In this document: positions 32,060 to 39,876 of the stretch, piece by piece
Layout: the number at the start of each line of letters is the position of its first letter
Numbering within the stretch: the first letter of the stretch is position 1
Source of the DNA: Oerskovia flava
GTDB taxonomy: Bacteria; Actinomycetota; Actinomycetes; Actinomycetales; Cellulomonadaceae
Assembly: GCF_026163685.1 (NCBI RefSeq)
Contig: NZ_JAOXSR010000008.1
Coordinates: 62,001 to 126,000 of the forward strand
Direction: 5' to 3'
Length of the DNA stretch: 64,000 bases
Translations under genes and position numbers: made by a program
Notes under the pieces: generated by a model
Told to the model about the DNA's origin: nothing
Databases searched by the model: none
The model's input: the letters and a program-made list of their open reading frames with translations, nothing else

Positions 32060-33960
32060 GTCAGCCGGGTCACGAGGAACTCGGCGATGTCGCCGATCGC
32101 CCGGATCTCGTTGGCGCGCTTGGTGAAGCCGTGGCCCTCGTCGGGGAACACGTCGTAGCGGACCTCGACGCCGCGCGCCCGCAGCGCCTCGACGATCTGG
32201 TCGGACTCGGCCTGCACGACGCGCGGGTCCTTCGCGCCCTGCACGACGTACAACGGAGCGACGATCTGGTCCGCGTACGTCACGGGCGAGCGGGACATGA
32301 GGAAGTCGTGGTCGTCGTCGGGGTCGCCGAGCCAGGCCGCGATGATCGGCCGCCAGGACTCCGGCACCGAACGACCGAGCGTCACGAGGTTGGACGGCCC
32401 GACGACGGACACACCCACCGCGAACAGGTCCGGAAGCCGTGACAGGCACGACAGCGCCGCGAACCCGCCGAACGACCCGCCGAAGACCCCGACCCGCGCG
32501 GGGTCCACCCAGTCCAGACCGTGCAGGTAGCGCACGGCGTGCTCGAGGTCGCCCAGCTCGGCGCCGCCCCAGTCGCGCTGGATGAGGCGCTGGTAGGCCG
32601 CGCCGTACCCCGTGGAGCCGCGCACGTTCGGGGCGAGCACACCGACGCCCTGCGCGAGCAGGTACTGGTACAGCCCGGCGTAGTTGTACTCGGCGCGCTC
32701 CTGGGACTCCGGCCCCCCGTGCACCGACAGCACGACGGGGAACCGCGCGTCGTCCGCACCCGGCCGCGGGTGCGGACGGTAGAGCCAGGCAGGCACCTGG
32801 CGGCCGTCGTGCGTGGGGTAGGAGACGAGCTCGGGCGCGACGGGCGCGCCCTCGCGGATCGCGGCAGGCCGGCTCTCCGTGAGGTACCGCACCTCGCCCG
32901 TGGCCAGGTCGACGACCACCAGCTCGCGCGGGCGCACGCCGGTGCCGAACAGCCCGACCAGCGCCGAGCCGTCGGGCAGGAGGCACGGTTCGTCGAGGAC
33001 CCCGGACGGCAGCGGCACGCGCCGCGGGTCGCCCGACGGCGTGCCCGACGACGTGGGGTCCAGCACGTAGGGCGCCGCACCGGTCGGCTCGTTCACCACC
33101 CAGGTGAAGGTGCCACCGGGCGTGGCCTGCACGCTCTCGACATCGGCCTCGGGCGCGTGCAGCACCGTCAGGGTCCCGTCGAGAGCGCAGGACGCCAACG
33201 CGGTGAAGTCGGCGCCGCGGTCGGTGCGGACGAGGAAGCCCGACCCGTCCGGCAGCCAAGGGCCCGGCACGTGCTGCGCGACGCCGTCGTGCCCGGTGAG
33301 GATCTCGAGCGCCGGTGAGCTCGCCTGCAGGTCCACGACGGCGACGTCGCTGTCGGAGGTGGTCGACAGGACGCGGACGAGGACGTACCGACCGTCCGGC
33401 GAGACCGCGCCGAGCATGGTCATCCCGGGCTCCACCTCGATGCGGCGCGCGGGGGCCGCGGCCGGGCCGTCGGGTCCGAGCGGGTGCACCAGCACGTCGT
33501 GCGCGGAGGGGTCACGGTCGTTGCCGGTGTAGACGATCGCCGAACCGTCGGGCAGGAACGGCTGCGCGGCGAGCTGGTACTGCCGGTCGTCCGCCGGGGT
33601 GAGGCGGACCGGCTCCGTGGCGGGCTCGACATCGACAGCGGCGTCGAGATCGACGTCGACGAGATAGACCTGGGTCTGCTCGTCGCCGTCCCGGTCGGCC
33701 GTGAAGGCGATGCGGTTTCCGTCAGGCGACCACGCGATCGACCGCACGGAGCGGTCGTCGAACCGGGTGAGCCGGCGCGGCTCACCACCGGCGACCGGGC
33801 GCAGCACGAGGTCGTACGCCCCGGCGTCGTTGGACACGTAGGCGACCGTGCCGCCGTCGGGGTGGAGGGCGACGGCGTCCGCGAACCGCCGCTGCGGGAC
33901 GAAGGGCTCGAAGGCACGGACGGCGGCGGTCGAGGTGGGCAGGTTGGTCGTCGAGGTCAT
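32056..33960 (-). CDS. S9 family prolyl oligopeptidase-like peptidase
   Basis: A protein of 634 residues: an N-terminal beta-propeller of WD/PD40 type blades (for example SIAWSPDGNRIAF), then an alpha/beta hydrolase domain with the triad Ser496 (GGSFGG), Asp578 (AKDPRV) and His610 (DEGHGF). It has no signal peptide, so it is cytoplasmic and probably cuts oligopeptides. The ATG at 33960 overlaps the stop of the repressor gene, and its stop overlaps the DksA-like gene. Confidence 0.92.
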   Translation of the reverse strand: MTSTTNLPTSTAAVRAFEPFVPQRRFADAVALHPDGGTVAYVSNDAGAYDLVLRPVAGGEPRRLTRFDDRSVRSIAWSPDGNRIAFTADRDGDEQTQVYLVDVDLDAAVDVEPATEPVRLTPADDRQYQLAAQPFLPDGSAIVYTGNDRDPSAHDVLVHPLGPDGPAAAPARRIEVEPGMTMLGAVSPDGRYVLVRVLSTTSDSDVAVVDLQASSPALEILTGHDGVAQHVPGPWLPDGSGFLVRTDRGADFTALASCALDGTLTVLHAPEADVESVQATPGGTFTWVVNEPTGAAPYVLDPTSSGTPSGDPRRVPLPSGVLDEPCLLPDGSALVGLFGTGVRPRELVVVDLATGEVRYLTESRPAAIREGAPVAPELVSYPTHDGRQVPAWLYRPHPRPGADDARFPVVLSVHGGPESQERAEYNYAGLYQYLLAQGVGVLAPNVRGSTGYGAAYQRLIQRDWGGAELGDLEHAVRYLHGLDWVDPARVGVFGGSFGGFAALSCLSRLPDLFAVGVSVVGPSNLVTLGRSVPESWRPIIAAWLGDPDDDHDFLMSRSPVTYADQIVAPLYVVQGAKDPRVVQAESDQIVEALRARGVEVRYDVFPDEGHGFTKRANEIRAIGDIAEFLVTRLT

Positions 33961-34535
33961 GAGTCTCGCTCCGGGGTGGTGGGCAGCACGGGCAGGGTGG
34001 CGAGCGTGACGGCGACCGAGCGGGCGTCGTCGGGTGTGTGGGGATCGTCGCCGACACGATCGACGAACGGGGCGAAGAGCTCGCTGATCCGGTCGTTGAT
34101 CTCGGTCAGCTCGGCGGCGGTCAGGCGCAGCAGCATCTGACGGGACGTCGCGGCCTGGCGCCAGTCCGCGGGCAGCTCGTCGCGGCGGTCGAGCCACTCG
34201 AGCGTCGTGCGCCGGTACTGCTCGACCAGCGCGACGACGGCGTGCCGCAGCTGGGCGCGGCCGTCGTCGTCCAGCGTGTCGACGTCGACGTCGACCACCT
34301 GCGGCACGAGCCGCCACGGCCGCGCGCGGCCGCTCCCCCCGGGTGCCTCGGTGATGAAGCCCTCCCGGGCGAGCACACGGAGGTGGAACGAGCAGTTGGA
34401 GGGTGACGCCTCGACCCGCTGGGCGACCTGGGTCGCCGTGAGCGGGCCCGACGCCTCGAGCAGCTTCAGGATCCGCAGGCGCAGCGGGTGGCTGAGCGCG
34501 CGGAGCGAGCCGAGGGGTGAATCGTCGAAGGACAC
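33957..34535 (-). CDS. ArsR-type winged-helix repressor, leaderless
   Basis: A protein of 192 residues. The winged helix (about 8-85, with LRALSHPLRLRILKLLEAS and ASPSNCSFHLRVLAREG) is followed by a helical C-terminal domain of about 100 residues with DRRDELPADW. No metal-binding ArsR cysteine pair is present. The GTG at 34535 has no ribosome site, since a promoter -10 lies 7 bases before it, which points to a leaderless mRNA. Two TTTCGAAA palindromes overlap that promoter, so it probably represses its own operon (repressor - S9 peptidase - DksA-like). Confidence 0.82.
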   Translation of the reverse strand: MSFDDSPLGSLRALSHPLRLRILKLLEASGPLTATQVAQRVEASPSNCSFHLRVLAREGFITEAPGGSGRARPWRLVPQVVDVDVDTLDDDGRAQLRHAVVALVEQYRRTTLEWLDRRDELPADWRQAATSRQMLLRLTAAELTEINDRISELFAPFVDRVGDDPHTPDDARSVAVTLATLPVLPTTPERDS

Positions 34536-34571
34536 GTTTCGAAACGTATCTTTCGAAACAAGAACCGTCAA
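34536..34571 (-). promoter_or_regulatory. Leaderless promoter with two TTTCGAAA operators
   Basis: On the minus strand TTGACG (34571-34566), a 17-base spacer, TACGTT (34548-34543) and 7 bases lead directly into the GTG. GTTTCGAAAC (34536-34545) and TTTCGAAAC (34551-34559) are 14-15 bases apart and cover the spacer, -10 and start point. Confidence 0.7.
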
Positions 34572-34784
34572 GGGATGGGCCACTCCTGCAGGAGGAGGCT
34601 CCGCGGGGTGTGACGTGCGACCCGTCGCGTCACGGCCCGTTCCGCATGACAGGACCCGCCGACGGGTGGGAGAGTGGCAGCCGCCTCGCGACCTGCGCGC
34701 GAGGCGGGCACGTCGACTCCCCCGGCACACGTCGGCGGCGATGCCTGCCCCTCGGGCCTGGGTAGCTGCGAGATCAAGGATCGT

Positions 34785-35687
34785 ATGAGTACCGCCATCT
34801 TCTTCGACCAGTTCGGTGAGGCCGACGTCCTGCGCGTCGGCGACGAGGACGTGCCCGCACCCGGCTCCGGCGAGGTTCTCGTCGCGAACCGTGCCATCGG
34901 CGTGAACCCCGCCGATGCCAAGGTCCTTGCCGGGGCCTTCGGCCGGGACCGGCCGCTCCCAGGGGTGCTCGGCTTCGAGGCCGCGGGGGTCGTCGAGGCC
35001 GTCGGACCGGACGTCGACGGCCTCGCCGTCGGCGACGAGGTGCTGTGGCACGGCACGGGCGCCCAGCGAGCACGCGCCGTCGTGCCCGCGGCGAACGTCC
35101 TCGCCAAGCCCGCGAACGTGCCGTTCGAGCAGGCCGCCGTCCTCCCCGTGGCCGCAGCGACCGCGTTCTCCGCGCTCGTCCAGGCCGGGGTGTCCGACGG
35201 CGACACGGTGCTCGTGCACGGCGCGTCGGGCGGCGTGGGGTCGGCAGCCGTGCAGATTGCCCGCGCCCTCGGCGCACGGGTCGTCGGTACCGCCTCCGAG
35301 GCGAACCACGACTACCTGCGCACCCTCGGCGCCGAACCGGTCGTCTACGGCGACGGGCTCGTCGAGGCCGTCCGCGCCGTCTCCCCCGACTCCCCGGTGA
35401 CCGCCGTCGTCGACCTCGTCGGCACGCCCGAGACCGTGGCCCAGACCACCGAGCTGCTCGAGGACGCCTCCCGCGCCGTGACGATCGTGTCCTCCGACGC
35501 GTCCCGCGCCGCCGGTATCGCCGACAAGGTCGACCAGAAGGGCGCGCTCGCCGAGGTGCTCGCGCTCGCCGAGGGTGAGCGGCTCCACCTGGAGATCGCC
35601 GAGAGCCTCCCGCTGGACCGCGCGGCCGACGCCGTGCGCCTCGTCCAGCAGGGGCACACCCGCGGCAAGGTCGTTCTCACCGCGTAG
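34785..35687 (+). CDS. NADP-dependent quinone oxidoreductase (zinc-free MDR)
   Basis: A protein of 300 residues. A GroES-like N-terminal domain (VGVNPADAKVLAG-like turn and LGFEAAGVVEAVG) and a Rossmann domain with VHGASGGVGSAAVQIA (about 144-159) are followed by the C-terminal GKVVLT strand. There are no structural zinc cysteines. It is of the crotonase/quinone reductase (QOR) class of medium-chain dehydrogenases. It is divergent from the ArsR-type repressor, with 249 bp between the starts, and the TTTCGAAA operators might affect it too. Confidence 0.88.
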   Translation: MSTAIFFDQFGEADVLRVGDEDVPAPGSGEVLVANRAIGVNPADAKVLAGAFGRDRPLPGVLGFEAAGVVEAVGPDVDGLAVGDEVLWHGTGAQRARAVVPAANVLAKPANVPFEQAAVLPVAAATAFSALVQAGVSDGDTVLVHGASGGVGSAAVQIARALGARVVGTASEANHDYLRTLGAEPVVYGDGLVEAVRAVSPDSPVTAVVDLVGTPETVAQTTELLEDASRAVTIVSSDASRAAGIADKVDQKGALAEVLALAEGERLHLEIAESLPLDRAADAVRLVQQGHTRGKVVLTA

Positions 35688-35858
35688 GACCGGGCTGGTC
35701 GACGCGCGACAACCCACTGAGTCCAGTACGTGAGAAGTCCTCACAAACCCTGGATGCGAGCTCGCGCCTCTGCCACGATCGTCGAGCAACCCGATGACGG
35801 GCTGCACCGGCGACGACGGCCCGACGGTGGGCCGCGCAGCGAAGAAGGGGACACCACC

Positions 35859-36155
35859 ATGAAGAAGAGGCTTGTGAGCGCCCTGCTCGGCGTCGGCCTG
35901 GGGATCGGCATGGCGATCGCACCGGTCGGGGTGGCGAACGCCGCACCCGGGATCTCGTGCCCGGCCGGACGGGTGGTGTCGTTCACCTCGGCCAAGCCGT
36001 TCTCGGTGCGCGTCTACGTCACCAGCAACCCCGGCACCGTCTACACGGCGACGAAGATGGGCTCGGTCTACAAGGTGATCACGGGTCGGCAGAGCATCGC
36101 CGAGTGGCACGTCGTGAGCAGCCAGGCGCCCGTCACTGGTGGCTGCACGGTCTGA
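35859..36155 (+). CDS. Small secreted protein
   Basis: A protein of 98 residues. A signal peptide (MKKRLVSALLGVGLG, cleavage near ANA|AP) leaves a mature domain of about 70 residues with two cysteines (positions 34 and 96) that could form a disulphide. The ATG at 35859 follows GAAGAAGGGG. The beta-rich mature sequence has no recognised motif. Confidence 0.7.
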   Translation: MKKRLVSALLGVGLGIGMAIAPVGVANAAPGISCPAGRVVSFTSAKPFSVRVYVTSNPGTVYTATKMGSVYKVITGRQSIAEWHVVSSQAPVTGGCTV

Positions 36156-36163
36156 TCCGCGTG

Positions 36164-36191
36164 GACGCGGGGCCGGGGACGGCCCCGCGTC
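36164..36191 (+). terminator. Hairpin after small secreted protein
   Basis: An 11-bp stem GACGCGGGGCC/GGCCCCGCGTC with a 6-base loop lies 8 bp past the stop at 36155. Confidence 0.75.
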
Positions 36192-36358
36192 GTCGTCGCG
36201 CCAGACCGACCGGACCGTCGCGGAACCCGTACACCCGTGCCAGACTGTGAGCCTCCCCACAGGTCAGAGGGCGGATCGGCGCGATGCCGCCACGGGGCGC
36301 ACCCAGGGGGCGGAAATGATGTTGCGCAGCCTCGGCACCTGGGTGTGAAATCCTTAGC

Positions 36359-36820
36359 ATGCGTAAGTATCTAGCCGCTACCGCGGTCCTTTCCACTGCC
36401 CTCCTGCTCACCGCGTGCTCGGGCGACGACTCCTCCAGCACCCCGGAGGACACCGCCGCACCGGAGTCGACCCCCACCGTCACCGAGAGCACCGCTCCGG
36501 CCGTCGAGACGGTCGAGATCACGGCGTCCTGCGCCAGCTTCTACGACGGGGGCGACCTCTCCCTCGCGACGCGCATCGACGAGACCAGCCCGCTGCTCGA
36601 GTCAGAGCTCGACCAGGACGGCGTGCTCGCCGCCAGCACGGCGCGCGACAAGATCAGCGTCATCCAGGCACGTGCAGACGAGTCGCTGCTCGAGGCTCTG
36701 ACCGCGATCGCCCTGCCGTACGACGCCGCGCTCAGCGGTCAGAACGCCGACCTGTCCGAGCTCGAGCCGGCGCTCGACGAGCTGAAGTCGCTCTGCGCGG
36801 ACGCCGGCTACAAGGCCTGA
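36359..36820 (+). CDS. Small lipoprotein
   Basis: A protein of 153 residues with lipobox LLTAC (Cys 20), a Ser/Thr/Pro/Glu-rich linker and a helical domain of about 100 residues with two cysteines (one near 59, one near the end). It has the rarer codon UAU early on and a weak ribosome site. Its function was not recognised. Confidence 0.7.
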   Translation: MRKYLAATAVLSTALLLTACSGDDSSSTPEDTAAPESTPTVTESTAPAVETVEITASCASFYDGGDLSLATRIDETSPLLESELDQDGVLAASTARDKISVIQARADESLLEALTAIALPYDAALSGQNADLSELEPALDELKSLCADAGYKA

Positions 36821-36841
36821 GTCTCCTGCGGTAGCGCTGAC

Positions 36842-36870
36842 GCCCGTCCTCCCCACGCGGGAGGGCGGGC
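36842..36870 (+). terminator. Hairpin after lipoprotein gene
   Basis: A 12-bp stem (36842-36853 with 36859-36870) with loop CACGC lies 22 bp past the stop at 36820. Confidence 0.7.
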
Positions 36871-36905
36871 GTCGTGCTGTGGGCGGGCCGTGGTTCGCTG
36901 GGGTC

Positions 36906-37328
36906 ATGGACCCCCTGCCCGAGGACGCGGAGCGTGAGCGGCTGCGCCACCTGTGCCTGTCCTTCCCCGCGGCCGAGGAAAAGGTGTCGCACGGGCGCCT
37001 CACCTTCCGCGCGCGGGTGATCTTCGCCGTCTACTCCGGGATGACGGCGTCGGAGGAGACGCCGGCGGGCCACCGCCCTGCCCAGCAGTATCCGCACTCG
37101 CTCCTCGTCAAGGTCGACGACCTCGAACGGCCCGCCCTCGAGCAGGACGCCCGCTTCTACCTGCCCGCCTACTACGGCCCGTACGGCTGGCTCGGGCTGG
37201 ACCTCAGCGCGGCGCCCGTCGACTGGCAGGAGGTCGCCGAGCTCGTCGACACCTCCTACCGCGAGGTCAGCGGCCCGGCGCTGGTCGCCCGGCTCGACGC
37301 CGAGGGCAGCCCGGCCGACCGGCAGTAG
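36906..37328 (+). CDS. MmcQ/YjbR-like protein
   Basis: A protein of 140 residues with LCLSFPAAEEKVSHGRLTF near the start (residues 16-34), a central beta core with YPHSLLVKVDD, YYGPYGWLGLDLS, and a helical end VAELVDTSYREVS. This is the pattern of the MmcQ/YjbR family, a CyaY-like fold of unknown biochemical role. The ATG at 36906 was chosen as the closest start to the conserved region. Confidence 0.75.
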   Translation: MDPLPEDAERERLRHLCLSFPAAEEKVSHGRLTFRARVIFAVYSGMTASEETPAGHRPAQQYPHSLLVKVDDLERPALEQDARFYLPAYYGPYGWLGLDLSAAPVDWQEVAELVDTSYREVSGPALVARLDAEGSPADRQ

Positions 37329-37375
37329 TCGGCAGTCGCCCTCACTGAGAGCAGTGCGCGTGGGACGATCGAGGC

Positions 37376-37861
37376 ATGCCCGTCGTCGAGTCAGCCGTGG
37401 TCGTCCCCGTGGATCCGGCGACGGCGTTCGCCGTCTCCCAGACGACGGGAGAGGTCCGCCTGCGCTGGGACCCGTTCATCCGCCACCAGCACTTCCTCGA
37501 CGGTGCCACCGCCCCTGCCAAGGGTGTGCAGACGCTGACCCGGCACCGCAGCGGGCTCGCCATGGTCAGCGAGTACGTGTCGTACAGGCCGCCGACGAAC
37601 GTCGGGATGAAGATGGTGCGCGGACCGTGGTTCTTCGCGCACCTCGCCGGCGGGTGGCGGTTCGCCCCCGAGCCGGAGGGCGGGACCCGGGCGACCTGGC
37701 GCTACAGCTTCTCCTGCCGGCCGAGATGGCTGGCACCGATCGCCGAGCGGATCGGCACGCGGTTGCTCGCCCGGGACGTCGACCGGCGCATCGCCGGGTT
37801 CGCCCGTGGCTGCGACGATCCCGTGGTGCTGGCGGCCGTCAGCACCGACCTGACCGGCTGA
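37376..37861 (+). CDS. SRPBCC family protein
   Basis: A protein of 161 residues with a START/SRPBCC layout: VVPVDPATAFAV at the start, a central sheet with LTRHRSGLAMVSEYVSYR and GGTRATWRYSF, and a long C-terminal helix with RDVDRRIAGFARG. It should bind a small hydrophobic ligand. The sequence does not show which. Confidence 0.75.
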   Translation: MPVVESAVVVPVDPATAFAVSQTTGEVRLRWDPFIRHQHFLDGATAPAKGVQTLTRHRSGLAMVSEYVSYRPPTNVGMKMVRGPWFFAHLAGGWRFAPEPEGGTRATWRYSFSCRPRWLAPIAERIGTRLLARDVDRRIAGFARGCDDPVVLAAVSTDLTG

Positions 37862-37909
37862 CGTCGCGGCCGACGTCGGGCCGACGTCGGGCTCGACTCA
37901 GGCTGACCC

Positions 37910-37933
37910 CGCCGGGTGGGACACCACCCGGCG
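37910..37933 (-). terminator. Hairpin after symporter gene
   Basis: A perfect 10-bp stem CGCCGGGTGG/CCACCCGGCG with a 4-base loop lies 12 bp past the stop at 37945. It may also end transcription of the convergent SRPBCC gene. Confidence 0.8.
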
Positions 37934-37944
37934 AGGTCATCCGG

Positions 37945-39432
37945 TCAGCGGGCGGGGGCGAGCTCCGCGTCCTGACCCTGCGGGTTGCGGGACGACGCGA
38001 CCTCGGCCTGCGCCGTCACGTCCTCGTCGGTGTCCTCGTCCTCGGAGAACAGGTCCTCGGCGTTCGCCGCGTCGTACTGCTCGAGGTCGAGGATGCCCTC
38101 CCGCTTGGCGACGATCGTCGGCACGAGCACCTGGCCCGCGACGTTGACCGCGGTGCGGCCCATGTCGAGGATCGGGTCGATGGCGAGCAGGAGACCGACG
38201 CCGGCGAGCGGCAGGCCCAGCGTGGAGAGGGTGAGGGTCAGCATGACGATCGCGCCGGTGAGGCCGGCGGTCGCGGCCGAGCCCACGACGGAGACGAACG
38301 CGATGAGCAGGTAGTCCGTCACCGACAGGTCGATGCCGAAGATCTGCGCGACGAAGATCGCCGAGATCGCCGGGTAGATCGAGGCGCAACCGTCCATCTT
38401 CGTGGTCGCCGCGAGCGGCACCGCGAAGGAGGCGTACTCGCTGGGGACGCCGAGGTTGCGCTCGGTGACCCGCTGCGTGACGGGCAGTGTGCCGATCGAG
38501 GACCGCGACACGAACGCGAGCTGGATCGCAGGCCAGGCACCCTTGAAGTAGCTGAGGATCCGCAGGCCGTGCGCACGCAGCAGCACCGGGTAGACGACGA
38601 ACAGCACGAGCGCGAGACCGATGTAGATCGCGGCGGCGAACGTCGCCAGAGGTGCGAGGAGGTCCCAGCCGTAGGTCGCGATGGCGTTGCCGATGAGGCC
38701 CAGCGTGCCGAGCGGCGCGAGGCGGATGATCCACCACAGCACCCTCTTGACGATGGAGAGGGCCGAGCGGTTGAACGCGAGGAACGGGTCGGCCTTGCTG
38801 CCCGACTTGAGGGCGGCGATGCCGATGACGAGCGAGACGACGACGATCTGCAGGACGTTGAACGAGATCGACGTGCTGGCGCCGGTCACGGCGCCGTCCG
38901 CGGACTCGAGGTTCGTGCTCGCGCCGAGCCCGAGGACGTTCGGCGGGATGAGGCCGTTGAGGAAGTCGAGCCACGAGCCCGTGCGGCCCGGCTCCTCGCC
39001 GCCGTCCGTCGAGAGCGTCGTGTTGTTGCCCGGCTGCAGGAGCAGGCCCAGGCCGATGCCGATCGCGACCGAGATGAGCGCCGTGATCGCGAACCAGATG
39101 ATGGTCTGGCCGGCGAGGCGCGCGGCGTTCGTGACCGTCCGCAGGTTCGCGATGGACGCGACGATCGCGGTGAAGATGAGCGGCGGCACGATCGCCCGCA
39201 GCAGGGTGACGAACGAGCTGCCGATCGTGGAGAGCGTCGTCGTGAGCCAGTTGGGCGACTCGTCGGCGCCGACCGTGCCCATGGACAGGGCGACCCAGCC
39301 GAGGAGCACACCGAGGACGAGGGCGAGCAGGATCTGGACGCTGAAGGACGGGAACCGGAGCCGTCGGCGCGCTGCGGGCTCGGTCGCGGGTCCGTCGGTC
39401 GTGGCGCCGGACGCGGGTGGTGTGGCAGACAC
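37945..39432 (-). CDS. DAACS family dicarboxylate/amino acid:cation symporter
   Basis: A protein of 495 residues with eight helices and two hairpin loops: SRSSIGTLPVTQ (about 312-323, the serine-rich hairpin), TTKMDGCASIYPA (the TxxMDG sodium site), and DPILDMGRTAVNVAGQ (the DxxRT substrate site). This set fits GltP/DctA-type sodium or proton symporters. An extra external stretch with NNTTLSTDGGEEPG and the acidic C-terminus lie outside the core. It may carry glutamate, aspartate, C4-dicarboxylate or cystine. Confidence 0.9.
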   Translation of the reverse strand: MSATPPASGATTDGPATEPAARRRLRFPSFSVQILLALVLGVLLGWVALSMGTVGADESPNWLTTTLSTIGSSFVTLLRAIVPPLIFTAIVASIANLRTVTNAARLAGQTIIWFAITALISVAIGIGLGLLLQPGNNTTLSTDGGEEPGRTGSWLDFLNGLIPPNVLGLGASTNLESADGAVTGASTSISFNVLQIVVVSLVIGIAALKSGSKADPFLAFNRSALSIVKRVLWWIIRLAPLGTLGLIGNAIATYGWDLLAPLATFAAAIYIGLALVLFVVYPVLLRAHGLRILSYFKGAWPAIQLAFVSRSSIGTLPVTQRVTERNLGVPSEYASFAVPLAATTKMDGCASIYPAISAIFVAQIFGIDLSVTDYLLIAFVSVVGSAATAGLTGAIVMLTLTLSTLGLPLAGVGLLLAIDPILDMGRTAVNVAGQVLVPTIVAKREGILDLEQYDAANAEDLFSEDEDTDEDVTAQAEVASSRNPQGQDAELAPAR

Positions 39433-39876
39433 AGGGGTACCTTTCGCGGGCGCCGTGCGGCGCCGGGTCGTGAGGGAGGGATGTCGAGAGGGTCTGTCTC
39501 CCTGCGGCGCGACCCGGGCAGCAGCGCAGGCACGACCGAAGGTCGTGCGAGGCGTCGGGCGGGTGGTGAGGCCGTGACTCAGCGAGGACGAGGCTGCGAG
39601 GCGTGCCCTGCTACGTGGCCGTGCCGGGGGGAGACGGTGCTGTGGTCAGCGACAGAGCGCGCTGGCGACACGTCGAAGATCGACGTCGCGGCGTGCGGTG
39701 AGGTACCACGTCAGCACGAGAACGGCTCCCAAGGTCGGCTGCCGGCAGTCCGGCGGTGCGGGCGCATGGTTGCCCGCGGCCACCGATACTACCCATGCTC
39801 CCGAACACGACACGCCCCCGGGAGCATTCCCGGGGGCGGGTGTGACGGGGCGCACACGGCGCCCCCGTCGCGCGCG
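39433..39876. other. Intergenic region, 444 bp
   Basis: It holds the upstream region of the symporter gene and the hairpin terminator of the penicillin-binding protein gene (39813-39838). I see no RNA gene or convincing open frame in the rest. Confidence 0.6.
39813..39838 (-). terminator. Hairpin after penicillin-binding protein gene
   Basis: A perfect 11-bp stem CGCCCCCGGGA/TCCCGGGGGCG with loop GCAT lies 38 bp past the stop at 39877. Confidence 0.8.

Noticed and set aside
39646-39855. A 69-codon open frame on the minus strand in the 444-bp gap, with a hydrophobic stretch near its end
   Set aside because: It overlaps the terminator of the penicillin-binding protein gene, has no clear ribosome site and no recognisable domain, so it is not listed as a gene.
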